DNA of 64,000 nucleotides from Bin87 sp963668585 (GTDB lineage: Bacteria > Chloroflexota > Dehalococcoidia > Lucifugimonadales > UBA3495). The stretch is taken from assembly GCA_963668585.1 (NCBI GenBank), contig OY764869.1, positions 2,294,001 through 2,358,000 of the forward strand. Direction: 5' to 3'. A program made the position numbers and the translations under genes. Positions 56,159 to 64,000 of the stretch are shown here, piece by piece. Positions within the stretch are counted from its first letter, which is position 1. Each line of letters starts with the position of its first letter. The notes beneath the pieces are model-generated. The model had not been told where the DNA came from and did no database searches. It saw only the letters and a program-made list of their open reading frames with translations.

Positions 56159-57112
56159 TCAGTTTCCGGAACCCTCCGGCGCTACAGGACTGGCCAAATA
56201 GTCGAACAGAGGGGAATCCGAAGACAGGATTATTGTGTCCTGCCCTTGAATGATCCGTTGGTACGCTTCCAGGCTCCTGAGGAATGCGAACAACTCAGCG
56301 TCGCGGGTCAGGGAATCAGCCAGGATGTTGATGGCTTCGGCTTCACCCTCACCACGAATCTTGTTGGATTCCTGCTCGGCCACGGCCAGTATGATGTCCC
56401 GGTCGCGATCGGTTGCCGCCCGAATCTTGCGGTCTTCCTCTTCACCCTCCGCGCGGAATCCGGCGGCGATCCGGTTACGCTCTGCGCGCATCCTGGTATA
56501 GATGGATGCGGTAACGGCTTCAGGGAAATCTGCCCGTTTGATGCGCACGTCGATCATCTCGATGCCGAAGTTGTCTCGTTGGGTAGTATCCCTGACCGCC
56601 GCCAACACTTCGTCCAGGATTTGCGTCCTGGTTTCCTGCGCCTCCACCAACGGCAATCCTTCCGCATCAATCACCGGCGCTCCCGAATCATCCAGTTGTG
56701 GTTTGGCGCCGATGATGTCCGTCCGGTCGCGCAACGCAACCCGGTCGCGCAAGGTGGACGTCACGATGTCTCCGAGGCGACTCCTGGCATTGCCTTCGGT
56801 TTGCAGCGTCTTGCGGAACTGCACCGGATCAACAATCCGGTATCTGGCGTAAATGTCGATCACCAAGTTTTCCTTGTCCTGGTCCGGCATTGACACCGGA
56901 GGCGCGTCAATCCGCAGGATCCGCCGGTCCAGTCGGACCACGGTATCTACGAACGGCACCTTCACGTCCAATCCTGGGGACTGTTTGGTCTTCACCACTT
57001 CGCCGAAGCGCAGGATGATCACTTGCTCGGTTACGTCAACGACGTACACCGCTTGACGTAGCAATACCAACGCCACGACGATCAAGATGGCGATGATTAT
57101 TAAATTTCGCAT
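56159..57112 (-). CDS. hflC: SPFH-domain protein, HflC-like
   Basis: A 317-residue membrane protein with an N-terminal helix (residues 4-22) and a large SPFH domain: VYVVDVTEQVIILRFGEVVKTKQSPGLDVKVPF. In bacteria HflC pairs with HflK in a cage around the FtsH protease and modulates its activity. The C-terminal Ala/Glu-rich coiled-coil half (EAEAINILADSLTRDAELFAFLRSLEAYQ) is typical. It follows hflK by 66 bp. FtsH is encoded 2.4 kb further on the same strand, consistent with function. Confidence 0.92.
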   Translation of the reverse strand: MRNLIIIAILIVVALVLLRQAVYVVDVTEQVIILRFGEVVKTKQSPGLDVKVPFVDTVVRLDRRILRIDAPPVSMPDQDKENLVIDIYARYRIVDPVQFRKTLQTEGNARSRLGDIVTSTLRDRVALRDRTDIIGAKPQLDDSGAPVIDAEGLPLVEAQETRTQILDEVLAAVRDTTQRDNFGIEMIDVRIKRADFPEAVTASIYTRMRAERNRIAAGFRAEGEEEDRKIRAATDRDRDIILAVAEQESNKIRGEGEAEAINILADSLTRDAELFAFLRSLEAYQRIIQGQDTIILSSDSPLFDYLASPVAPEGSGN

Positions 57113-57178
57113 TGAAAGTTTCTCCGGGCGACCGGGGCGGTCTGCATCTGGTCCATGGTTCGTGGCGTCATCATCAGC

Positions 57179-58276
57179 CTACCGGCTGGGTCCGATCGGC
57201 GCTGGTATCACGTTGCCGTCCTGTCCAAGGATCAAAACCGGTTCCGTTTCAGGATCGACAATTATTTTGGTCACACCGGGCAGGACTTGCTCCAACGCTT
57301 CCAGGTACAACCTTTGCCGGGTAACCTCTGGCGAGTTCTCGTACTCGTTGAGGACGGCGTCGAATCGCAGCGCTTCACCGGAGGCGGTTTCAATGCGCGC
57401 CTGCCGGAACGCCTCGGCACCTTCGATGATGCGCTGGGCGTCACCGCGCGCCCGCGGTATTACGTCCGCTTCGTAGGCCAGGGCCTGGTTGATCCGCGTT
57501 TCACGTTCTTGCCGGCCCCTCAACACGTCGTCAAACGCGTCGCGGACCTCTTCTGGCGCTTTCACGTCCTGCAACTGAACCGAGATGACCTCAATGCCCG
57601 CTCGATAGGAATCCATGATCGCCTGCAGGCGTTCGCGCGTGTCGGTCTCCACCTGTTCACGACCCCTCACCAGCACGTCGTCGATTGATCGTTGTCCGAC
57701 CACCAGACGGAGCGCCGCCTCCGCGCCGTCCTTCAGGGTCCGCCCGTCAGGCTGACCCTCCGGGATGGCGCGGATCGGCTCGCCAGGGTCGTCAACGTTG
57801 AACAAAAAGTCGTTAAGGTTGCTGATTCGGTATTGGACCACCATTTGAACGTCAACGATGTTCAGGTCTCCCGAAATCATCAGAGCTTCATCCAGGAATG
57901 GCGTATTCACGGCGGCATCGTTGGAGCGGAACCCCAACTCCATGCGCCGCGTCTGCGTTACCAGCACGACATCCCGCTTGCCCACCGGGGCTGGCCACCA
58001 CCACTGCAATCCTTCCTCGTCTATGGGATTGCCCTGCACCTCGCCGAACAGCCTCACCGCGGCATTTTCACCGGGGCTGATGGTGTAAACGCCGGTCGCC
58101 GCCCAGATCACAATCAGCAGTGCAATCACCGCCAGGATGATGATACCGAGGTTCCCGCCGCCTAATCGACCTCCTACTCCTCCTCCAAATATTCCACGGA
58201 TGCGACCGAATAACTGGTCGACGTCAAATTCGGGTTGTCTGGGTGGTTGCTGCTGCCCGCCGCCGGGTGAAAACAT
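57179..58276 (-). CDS. hflK: SPFH-domain protein, HflK-like
   Basis: A 365-residue partner of HflC. It starts with a Gln/Pro/Gly-rich cytoplasmic tail (MFSPGGGQQQPPRQPEF), then a Gly-rich segment and a transmembrane helix at about 46-68 (LGIIILAVIALLIVIWAATGVY), then the SPFH domain (YTISPGENAAVRLFGEVQGN). The coiled coil includes QERETRINQALAYEADVIPRARGDAQRIIEGAEAFRQ. Gene order hflK-hflC is the conserved one. Confidence 0.92.
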   Translation of the reverse strand: MFSPGGGQQQPPRQPEFDVDQLFGRIRGIFGGGVGGRLGGGNLGIIILAVIALLIVIWAATGVYTISPGENAAVRLFGEVQGNPIDEEGLQWWWPAPVGKRDVVLVTQTRRMELGFRSNDAAVNTPFLDEALMISGDLNIVDVQMVVQYRISNLNDFLFNVDDPGEPIRAIPEGQPDGRTLKDGAEAALRLVVGQRSIDDVLVRGREQVETDTRERLQAIMDSYRAGIEVISVQLQDVKAPEEVRDAFDDVLRGRQERETRINQALAYEADVIPRARGDAQRIIEGAEAFRQARIETASGEALRFDAVLNEYENSPEVTRQRLYLEALEQVLPGVTKIIVDPETEPVLILGQDGNVIPAPIGPSR

Positions 58277-58508
58277 ACGAATTGATCCTTACGCTCATTG
58301 AGCGGTTGGTCGGGTGATGTTCCGTCGTTGGAGTATTCGTGGCGCCACGCGTTGATGCGTCGGCGTCCCAATCCGTCAACCGGGATTAGTCGCGACAGTA
58401 TAACACCAACTCCATAACCATGGATTATAATCATGCAACTGCCATTCTCGGCAAATTTCCGCGCCTGCATGATTCCCATGAGTCAATGGCCCAAACGGTG
58501 GTTCAGTC

Positions 58509-58826
58509 ATGACGACACCCATTCCACTATCATCTAACTCTTCCGATCCCCTCAGCCAATCCTTGGGTGTAACGGTCAAAACCAGCAATGACATGGCACG
58601 TGTTCAGGTATCCTGCCCCCACCAGAGCGGGTTGATTTACGCTGTCCCGGGCGATCGCAGCTGGGTATGCACAGACGAGTTGCGTCCCGCCCATGCCATG
58701 GCCGGGTTTTTCCGTGAATTGGTCGCGTTGAAAGACCCACGGGTGGAAAGCCTCCTGCAGCAATGGGGCCTTTACTACAGGAGCCTTCCCCTGGACTCGG
58801 AAGCCGCAGACAACGCCGGAGCTTAG
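58509..58826 (+). CDS. Small hypothetical protein
   Basis: A 105-residue soluble protein that I do not recognise. It has two cysteines (VSCPHQ and WVCTDE), AVPGDRSW, and a helix-rich end HAMAGFFRELVALKDPRVESLLQQWG. No signal peptide. It lies between divergent hflK and a membrane protein gene on its strand. The call is based on codon pattern and length only. Confidence 0.5.
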   Translation: MTTPIPLSSNSSDPLSQSLGVTVKTSNDMARVQVSCPHQSGLIYAVPGDRSWVCTDELRPAHAMAGFFRELVALKDPRVESLLQQWGLYYRSLPLDSEAADNAGA

Positions 58827-58887
58827 ACCTTCGGCTGCCAGTTGCTCTGGCTGATTCCCGCGGATCGAATCGGTGTCCGACGGAGCC

Positions 58888-59490
58888 ATGCCCATCGTTC
58901 CGAAACCGTCGCTCTCGCTATCCGTCGCCATCGTCCTAAAGGTGGCGCTGATTGGGTTGCTGGCATTCGGCGCGTTCTCAGGTCTGCAACAATTTGAGGG
59001 CAAAGCATTCTTCTGGCGACTGGTCACCTATCCGGTGGGCGCGTTCGCGGCGCCGGTGGTGTGGGCGCTGTGGGCCAGGAAATCACGGTTTCCCAGCGTG
59101 GCGGACATCCTGCTCACTCTGCCCTTTTTCGTGGACACGGCGGGCAATAGCTTAGACCTCTATGACACCGTCGCTTGGTGGGACGATGCCAATCATTTTG
59201 TCAATTGGGCGCTTTTGTCCGGAGCCATCGCTGCCCTGTCCGTCCGCAATCGAATGCGCCCGCGTGAAGCTCTTGGTCTGGTGATCGGTTTCGGCGCGGC
59301 GACAGCGATCCTGTGGGAAATTGCGGAATACTTTGCGTTCATTCGACGGTCGCCCGAACTCTCAACCGCCTACGTTGACACTCTCGGAGATCTGGGTCTG
59401 GGGTTGGCCGGATCGGCGTTCGTTGCCCTGATTGTCGTCGTTCTGACTCGGCGGCAAATGGCCTCGCCCCTGGCCGGAACCGAAAAATGA
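58888..59490 (+). CDS. Integral membrane protein (DUF2238/YjdF-like)
   Basis: About 200 residues with at least four or five hydrophobic helices: LSVAIVLKVALIGLLAFGAFSGL, YPVGAFAAPVVWALW, ADILLTLPFFV, NWALLSGAIAAL, ALGLVIGFGAATAILWEIAEYFAF and LGLAGSAFVALIVVVLT. The motifs WWDDANHFVNW and LWEIAEYFAF followed by DTLGDLGL resemble the DUF2238/YjdF membrane family. Function unknown. Start could be GTG 58873 or ATG 58888. It converges with ftsH. Confidence 0.75.
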   Translation: MPIVPKPSLSLSVAIVLKVALIGLLAFGAFSGLQQFEGKAFFWRLVTYPVGAFAAPVVWALWARKSRFPSVADILLTLPFFVDTAGNSLDLYDTVAWWDDANHFVNWALLSGAIAALSVRNRMRPREALGLVIGFGAATAILWEIAEYFAFIRRSPELSTAYVDTLGDLGLGLAGSAFVALIVVVLTRRQMASPLAGTEK

Positions 59491-59492
59491 TA

Positions 59493-59520
59493 CAGGGCGG
59501 GTTTCAAACCCGCCCCGTTA
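59493..59520. terminator. Palindromic bidirectional terminator, copy 2
   Basis: GGGCGGGTTT at 59495-59504 pairs with AAACCCGCCC at 59506-59515, followed by CGTTAATTT. It lies between the convergent membrane-protein gene and ftsH and resembles copy 1 at 56.1 kb. Confidence 0.75.
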
Positions 59521-59545
59521 ATTTCTGGGCCGATTGACTGGATGT

Positions 59546-61543
59546 TCAGTCGTCAGCCGTAGCTGTGCCGGGAATCGGGTCAACATTCTCCGTGCTGGCG
59601 AACGATGGCGCAGGATTCGGCAGCGGATCGCCCTGCGACACGGGAGGGGCCGGTGGCGCGTATGGTGATTGCGGCGCCGGGGCGGGCTCCGCCGGTTCCG
59701 GCTCCAGGCCCGGCAGGTCGTCGTTGAACAGGCGGGTCAACGCGTCGCCGGAGATGGCTTCGTGTTCGATCAGGTATTCGGCCACCTGCACCAGCTTCGG
59801 CTTGTAGTCAATTAGAACTTCCTGAGCCTGACGATACGCGCTGTGAATGAGGTGTCGCACTTCGACGTCAATCTCTTCGGCTATCTTGTCGCCGTAATCC
59901 CGTTCCTCGTTCAACTCGCGACCGAGGAATACAAGCTCCTCGCGTTTGCCGAAGGTACGCGGCCCCAGGTTGGGGGACATCCCGTAGCGCTTCACCATGC
60001 CCAATGCGGTCTTGGTGGCGCGCTCAATGTCATTGCTCGCGCCGGTGGTAACCTCGTCGAAGATCAATTCTTCGGCCACGCGTCCGCCCATCATGACCGC
60101 CAGCATGTCCTGGAACTGGTTTTTGGTCCAAAGATAGCGGTCTTCTTCGGGGAGCAACGTGGTATGCCCTCCCATGTTGCCGCGCGAGACAATGCTGATT
60201 TTATGCACTCGGTCGGCGTGCGGAAGGTTCCATGCGACCAGGGCGTGCCCAGCCTCATGGTAGGCGGTCATTTCCTTCTCGCGTTGGTTGATGACGCGAC
60301 TCTTGCGCTCCGGTCCCGCGATCACTCGCTCGATGGCTTCCTCAAAGTCCTGCATGAAAATGCTGGACTGGTTCTTGCGAGCCGCCAACAGTGCGGCTTC
60401 ATTAACCAGGTTGGAAAGATCCGCACCGCTGAAACCGGGGGTTTCCCGCGCCACGACGTCGATCTTGATTCCCGATGACAGAGGTTTTCCGGCAACGTGC
60501 ACCTTGAGGATGGCTTCTCTGCCTGTTACGTCCGGGAGGTCGAGGGTGACCCTGCGGTCAAATCGACCGGGCCTGAGCAGAGCCGGGTCCAGAATGTCGG
60601 GGCGGTTGGTTGCCGCGATGACGATGATGTTGGTGTTCGTCTCAAACCCGTCCATTTCGACCAGGATCTGGTTGAGGGTTTGTTCCCGTTCGTCGTGGCC
60701 GCCGCCCAATCCGGCGCCCCGATGGCGGCCGACCGCGTCGATTTCGTCCACGAACATGATGCACGGAGCATTTCGCTTCGCCTGTTCGAACAGGTCCCTC
60801 ACGCGGGCCGCGCCTACACCCACAAACATTTCGACGAACTCGCTGCCGGAGATGTGGAAGAACGGCACTCCGGCCTCACCGGCCACGGCGCGGGCCAGCA
60901 GGGTTTTGCCTGTGCCGGGAGGCCCCACCAGCAGCACGCCCTTTGGTATCCGGGCGCCCAATTGTAGGAATCTCTCCGGGAATTTCAGGAAGTCAACCAC
61001 CTCCTCAAGTTCCGCTTTGGCTTCGTCCACTCCCGCCACATCGTTGAAGGTCACCGACGGACGGTTGAACGGCATCATGCGGGCCCGGCTGCGGCCGAAA
61101 CTCATAGTCTGGTTGTTGGACCCCTGCGCCTGGCGCATCATCAGCAGGATCAATCCTCCGAAGAAAATCAACGGCAGGAAATTCAGCAGGATTCCGAATA
61201 CGCTCCCGAATCCGCTGGATCCTTTGTATTCAACGTCTGGCGCCGTGGGACCGGACAACGCTCCGTGGTCCGACAGCAACTGGATCAGGTCGGTATTCTT
61301 GCCCACGCGGCTGGTATATTTGACCATCTCCGCGCCGGCTGCGCTTTGCGGGACGACGGTGAGTTTTTCTCCGTCAACTATGATCTGCTTGATTTGGCCG
61401 CTGCGAGACTGATCGAGCACCTGCTTCAGGGACATCTGCTCACCGCTGCCAAAGCTGGGGATCAGCGTGTAGAAGATGACGATCACCCCGATGATGATCA
61501 GGAGGTAAATCAGACTGTTGCGAACCCAGCGATTGTTGGTCAT
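59546..61543 (-). CDS. ftsH: ATP-dependent zinc metalloprotease FtsH
   Basis: A 665-residue membrane AAA+ protease that degrades membrane and some cytosolic proteins. It has an N-terminal helix (NSLIYLLIIIGVIVIFY), a periplasmic loop, a second helix (FGSVFGILLNFLPLIFFGGLILLMM), Walker A GPPGTGKT near 206-213, Walker B IMFVDEID, the SRH ATNRPDILDPALLRPGRFD, and the zinc motif HEAGH at about 429-433. The Pro/Ala-rich C-terminus is not conserved. Works with hflK and hflC encoded nearby on the same strand. Confidence 0.97.
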   Translation of the reverse strand: MTNNRWVRNSLIYLLIIIGVIVIFYTLIPSFGSGEQMSLKQVLDQSRSGQIKQIIVDGEKLTVVPQSAAGAEMVKYTSRVGKNTDLIQLLSDHGALSGPTAPDVEYKGSSGFGSVFGILLNFLPLIFFGGLILLMMRQAQGSNNQTMSFGRSRARMMPFNRPSVTFNDVAGVDEAKAELEEVVDFLKFPERFLQLGARIPKGVLLVGPPGTGKTLLARAVAGEAGVPFFHISGSEFVEMFVGVGAARVRDLFEQAKRNAPCIMFVDEIDAVGRHRGAGLGGGHDEREQTLNQILVEMDGFETNTNIIVIAATNRPDILDPALLRPGRFDRRVTLDLPDVTGREAILKVHVAGKPLSSGIKIDVVARETPGFSGADLSNLVNEAALLAARKNQSSIFMQDFEEAIERVIAGPERKSRVINQREKEMTAYHEAGHALVAWNLPHADRVHKISIVSRGNMGGHTTLLPEEDRYLWTKNQFQDMLAVMMGGRVAEELIFDEVTTGASNDIERATKTALGMVKRYGMSPNLGPRTFGKREELVFLGRELNEERDYGDKIAEEIDVEVRHLIHSAYRQAQEVLIDYKPKLVQVAEYLIEHEAISGDALTRLFNDDLPGLEPEPAEPAPAPQSPYAPPAPPVSQGDPLPNPAPSFASTENVDPIPGTATADD

Positions 61544-61728
61544 AACGCCTCTGCTCTGTGGGAGTCTGGGCTAAGCTATGCCTCGTGCGGCAAACGGGAA
61601 TCGGAATATTATATTAGCCCCAGCCAAACAAAATTGCAAAAATCCACCCGTCGCGATGTTCCGTTTTGTTCATGCCTGTTGACATAATGGCAGCCATCAA
61701 CCGTTTCGACCATCCAGGAGGATCTACC

Positions 61729-62739
61729 GTGACCTACGAAAAACTTCCCCGAGTGTATGTGTTCGGCACCGGCGGCACCATCTCTTTCGTTGGCGAATCC
61801 CGCACTGATTTCGCCAACTACAGCTACCGCGGACGCCAACTCACGATCAGCGAAATGCTGGATCGGGTTCCCGAAGCCAGCGCCCTCGCGGAGGTCGTTG
61901 CCGAGCAGGTGATAAACGTCGGTAGCACCGAGGTGTATCCCAACCACTGGTTGACCTTGGCGAATCGCATCAACGCGCAGTTCGCCGACGATCCGGACAC
62001 CGCTGGCGTCGCCGTCACCCACGGCACGGCCACCCTTGAGGAAACCGCTTATTTCCTGAATCTCGCCGTTCGAGACCGACGGCCAGTGGCAGTCACCGGC
62101 GCGATGCGTCCGCCGTCCGCCATGGGCACCGACGCAGATAACAACCTGCTCGATGCCGTTCGAGTCGCCGCGTCTCCCGATTCCGCAGGCCGTGGGACTC
62201 TGGTGGTGCTAAACAACCAGATCCAGGCTGCGCGGGACGTCACCAAAACCGACTCCTACCGGGTCGAAACTTTTCAGTCCGGTCACATGGGATTCCTCGG
62301 GTACGCCGATTCCGACGGCAATGTCGCATACTACCGCCGACCGGAACGCCGGCATTCCGCCGACTCCGAGTTCGACGTTGCCACGATCGACGAGCTGCCG
62401 CAGGTTGAAATCGCCTACGCTTACGCCGGTGTGAGTGGAACGGTGGTGGATGCGCTCATCGACGCTGGAGTAAGCGGTATCGTCGCTGCGGGATTGGGCA
62501 GCGGCGGTTCACCGTCTCCCTTTATGGCTGCTCTGCGACGCGCTGTTGCCGCTGACATTCCGGTGGTGATATCCACCCACGTCGGGACGGGGCGTGTCAT
62601 GCAGACCCGCAGGTTCATGGAAGACGGCTACATCGTCGCCGACAATCTGCACCCCAAGAAAGCCCGAATCCTGTTGATGCTGGCGTTGTCCGCCACGTCT
62701 GACCACGCAGAGATTCAGAGGATGATGCTGGAATACTGA
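61729..62739 (+). CDS. L-asparaginase/glutaminase-family protein
   Basis: A 336-residue type I/II asparaginase-fold hydrolase. It has the nucleophile-side motif FGTGGTISF (Thr about 14), VTGAMRPPSAMGTDADNNLLDAV and DVTKTDSYRVETFQSG with the Lys equivalent to Lys162 of E. coli AnsB. In the second signature the usual HGTDTxEE reads HGTATLEE: Ala 101 replaces the Asp that holds the amino group of the substrate. GTG 61729 follows GGAGGATC; an in-frame start at 61666 lacks a ribosome site. No signal peptide, so cytoplasmic. Substrate may differ from asparagine. Confidence 0.9.
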   Translation: MTYEKLPRVYVFGTGGTISFVGESRTDFANYSYRGRQLTISEMLDRVPEASALAEVVAEQVINVGSTEVYPNHWLTLANRINAQFADDPDTAGVAVTHGTATLEETAYFLNLAVRDRRPVAVTGAMRPPSAMGTDADNNLLDAVRVAASPDSAGRGTLVVLNNQIQAARDVTKTDSYRVETFQSGHMGFLGYADSDGNVAYYRRPERRHSADSEFDVATIDELPQVEIAYAYAGVSGTVVDALIDAGVSGIVAAGLGSGGSPSPFMAALRRAVAADIPVVISTHVGTGRVMQTRRFMEDGYIVADNLHPKKARILLMLALSATSDHAEIQRMMLEY

Positions 62740-63077
62740 ACCCTCAGCCCACCGCTGGGTCGGAGGGCATCAGGCTCTTTCAGCTACGTCGGTTGTGCGG
62801 CCGAATCGCGCGGCCGTGCTGAGTGTAGCAATTCGCCCGCACTTACCGAGATTCCAGATCCGTTTTGCCATAGTCAGAATCGGGATTTCAAGAATTCACG
62901 CATTGGCGGGATCAGGACATTCTGTCACAGAGCGTCCCCAATCCTGAGTATCGTCAAATCCCGAAAATTCTGATTCTGATAATGCCCTCAAACTCATTGC
63001 AGGCGAGGTTTGCGCGCTGTTTGACACCTGCGTTGACGGCTGGTATCTTCAATCCGTTAACAATCGAATCATTACCA
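62740..63077. other. Intergenic stretch without a recognised gene
   Basis: About 340 bp between the asparaginase gene and the cobalamin riboswitch. No gene seen; it presumably contains the promoter for the riboswitch leader. Confidence 0.45.
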
Positions 63078-63297
63078 ACACCTGTCGGTGGCTCACCCGT
63101 TGCCAACATCCAGTTGCAACGAACGAGCTGAAAAGGAAATCCGGTGCGAATCCGGTGCGGTCCCGCCACTGTAATTGGCGAGATGCTCTCCAATCGACGT
63201 TCACTGCGAACGTCCGGCCACTGTCCGTGATGGAACGGATGGGAAGGCGGAGAGTCATCGTTATCAGCCAAAAGCCAGGAGGCCTGCCCGCAGGTGT
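63078..63297 (+). ncRNA. Cobalamin riboswitch
   Basis: The consensus core is clear: AAAAGGAAATCCGGTGCGAATCC-type block at 63131-63152, CGGTCCCGCCACTGTAA at 63158-63174, and the B12-box-like AAGCCAGGAGGCCTGCC at 63272-63288. P1 is ACACCTG at 63078-63084 pairing with CAGGTGT at 63291-63297. It is followed by a terminator hairpin, so vitamin B12 binding probably stops transcription before the next gene. Confidence 0.92.
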
Positions 63298-63380
63298 GCT
63301 CTAGCTGCACTTCGTGGAACGAGTGGGCGGACGTATCTATCTGAGCGCGACGACCAACCCGACACAGGCTGACTACCCGT

Positions 63381-63413
63381 CCCCGACTGCAACAGTGCAA
63401 TCGGGGTTTTTTG
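63381..63413 (+). terminator. Terminator of the riboswitch expression platform
   Basis: CCCCGA (63381-63386) pairs with TCGGGG (63401-63406), with an inner TGCA/TGCA pair, and is followed by TTTTTTG. It lies about 85 bp past the riboswitch. Confidence 0.85.
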
Positions 63414-63502
63414 TTGCCCCGGAAAACGAATTTTCCTCGCGCTGCCCCGGTGGGTCGGTAACCTCCTCCACTGGCCTGTCGGGGCGCGCATTTAACCGCT
63501 GT

Positions 63503-63508
63503 TATAAT
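63503..63508 (+). promoter_or_regulatory. Possible -10 box past the riboswitch terminator
   Basis: A consensus TATAAT with no matching -35 at normal spacing. If it is a promoter, the next gene has riboswitch-independent transcription. Confidence 0.4.
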
Positions 63509-63565
63509 CCCATCACATTCGTAACCTCCCCGCGCACACCACTACGCAACCATGAGGTGCCTGCC

Positions 63566-64000
63566 ATGGCCGAATCAAACCACGCCACTCTCCGCACAAT
63601 CCTTGAAGAATGCCGCGACGGCGCAGACGGCATCGGGTTCAATGAAGTCGTGGTCATGCTGGAAAGCACCGCCGCCTCCGCTGAAGTGTACATGGACTTT
63701 GATGACCTCAGGTTTACACCGGACGGCCGAATCGTGACGCTGATGGTTCCGGGCGGCACACATATGCACCTGGATATGTCCAAAATCCGCGAGGCCGAAT
63801 TCATTCACACCACCAACGACCAGGGCCTCCCCTCCTACCAACTCTGGATGCGAGACGGGGGCGGGAACCCTGCCATGCGGATCTACCTGCGCAAATCTGA
63901 CGAGGACTCCACCAACCCGCCGAGGCACAACTTTTTCATGGCCTTGCTGGACAAATATCCCGAAAAGATCGCCCTGTCCGCCGACGAATTTGGCCGCGCC
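63566..64000 (+). CDS. Unrecognised protein behind the cobalamin riboswitch (3' end outside window)
   Basis: The frame opens at ATG 63566 with GAGGTG six bp upstream, and stays open to the window edge, giving 145 residues. I do not recognise it. It reads MAESNHATLRTILEECRDG, then VVVMLESTAASAEVYMDFDD, LMVPGGTHMHLDMSKI and NPAMRIYLRKSDED, suggesting a mixed alpha/beta soluble protein with no signal peptide. A B12-controlled role is suggested by the riboswitch, but a separate -10 box weakens that. Confidence 0.7.
   Translation, partial: MAESNHATLRTILEECRDGADGIGFNEVVVMLESTAASAEVYMDFDDLRFTPDGRIVTLMVPGGTHMHLDMSKIREAEFIHTTNDQGLPSYQLWMRDGGGNPAMRIYLRKSDEDSTNPPRHNFFMALLDKYPEKIALSADEFGRA

Noticed and set aside
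1..64000. CRISPR array or prophage
   Set aside because: No regularly spaced direct repeats, cas genes, capsid, terminase or integrase were seen.

Overview
The window looks like a chromosomal segment of a GC-rich, non-model bacterium. Its gene set includes several luciferase-like flavin monooxygenases, a family III CoA-transferase, a GMC oxidoreductase, an HpcH/HpaI aldolase, ABC-F, HflKC/FtsH and a giant secreted subtilase with Calx-beta repeats. This resembles Chloroflexota of the Dehalococcoidia/SAR202 type, but that assignment is inference from gene content; no rRNA or phylogenetic marker was compared. No phage, plasmid or CRISPR structure is visible, so this is mostly ordinary chromosome with a few accessory patches.

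Layout. 1-13 kb: a truncated class I aminotransferase, a nitroreductase, an unrecognised protein with two similar halves, argG and argD in convergent orientation, then a run of redox enzymes (two LLM oxidoreductases, a D-2-hydroxyacid dehydrogenase, a quinone reductase, a methyltransferase), a cupin and an orphan branched-chain-type substrate-binding lipoprotein. 13-22.6 kb: tRNA-Thr(CGT), a GMC oxidoreductase, an amidase translationally coupled to a GatC/AtzG-like small protein, a CoA-transferase, an ABC-F ATPase, a nitronate-monooxygenase-like enzyme, a nucleoside 2-deoxyribosyltransferase-like protein and tRNA-Gly(TCC). 23-29.3 kb is an accessory patch: a GPP34-cytochrome P450 fusion, a phosphotransferase pseudogene interrupted by a complete IS5-family element, and a 14-TM-type MFS exporter.

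29.6-39.2 kb is the most striking part: a 2895-residue secreted subtilase (Fn3, PPC, S8, P-domain, Fn3, seven Calx-beta-like repeats, DUF11, cadherin-like, two C-terminal repeats). Just upstream is a lipoprotein whose C-terminus looks like the propeptide that the protease lacks. A promoter and a dyad lie ahead of the pair. 40-50.5 kb: an alpha-carbonic anhydrase without a signal peptide overlapping an unknown gene, a ketopantoate-reductase-like enzyme, serA, three LLM oxidoreductases (two of them close paralogues flanking an alpha/beta hydrolase), an Mrr-type restriction endonuclease lying between LLM genes, and a stand-alone Lrp/AsnC RAM domain.

50.6-64 kb: an Ldh-family dehydrogenase, M42 and M16 peptidases around a metallo-beta-lactamase-fold hydrolase, an HpcH/HpaI aldolase, hflK-hflC, ftsH, an L-asparaginase-like enzyme with a changed substrate-binding residue, and a cobalamin riboswitch with its own terminator ahead of an unrecognised gene that runs off the end. 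Convergent gene pairs at 56.1 and 59.5 kb share a similar palindromic terminator.
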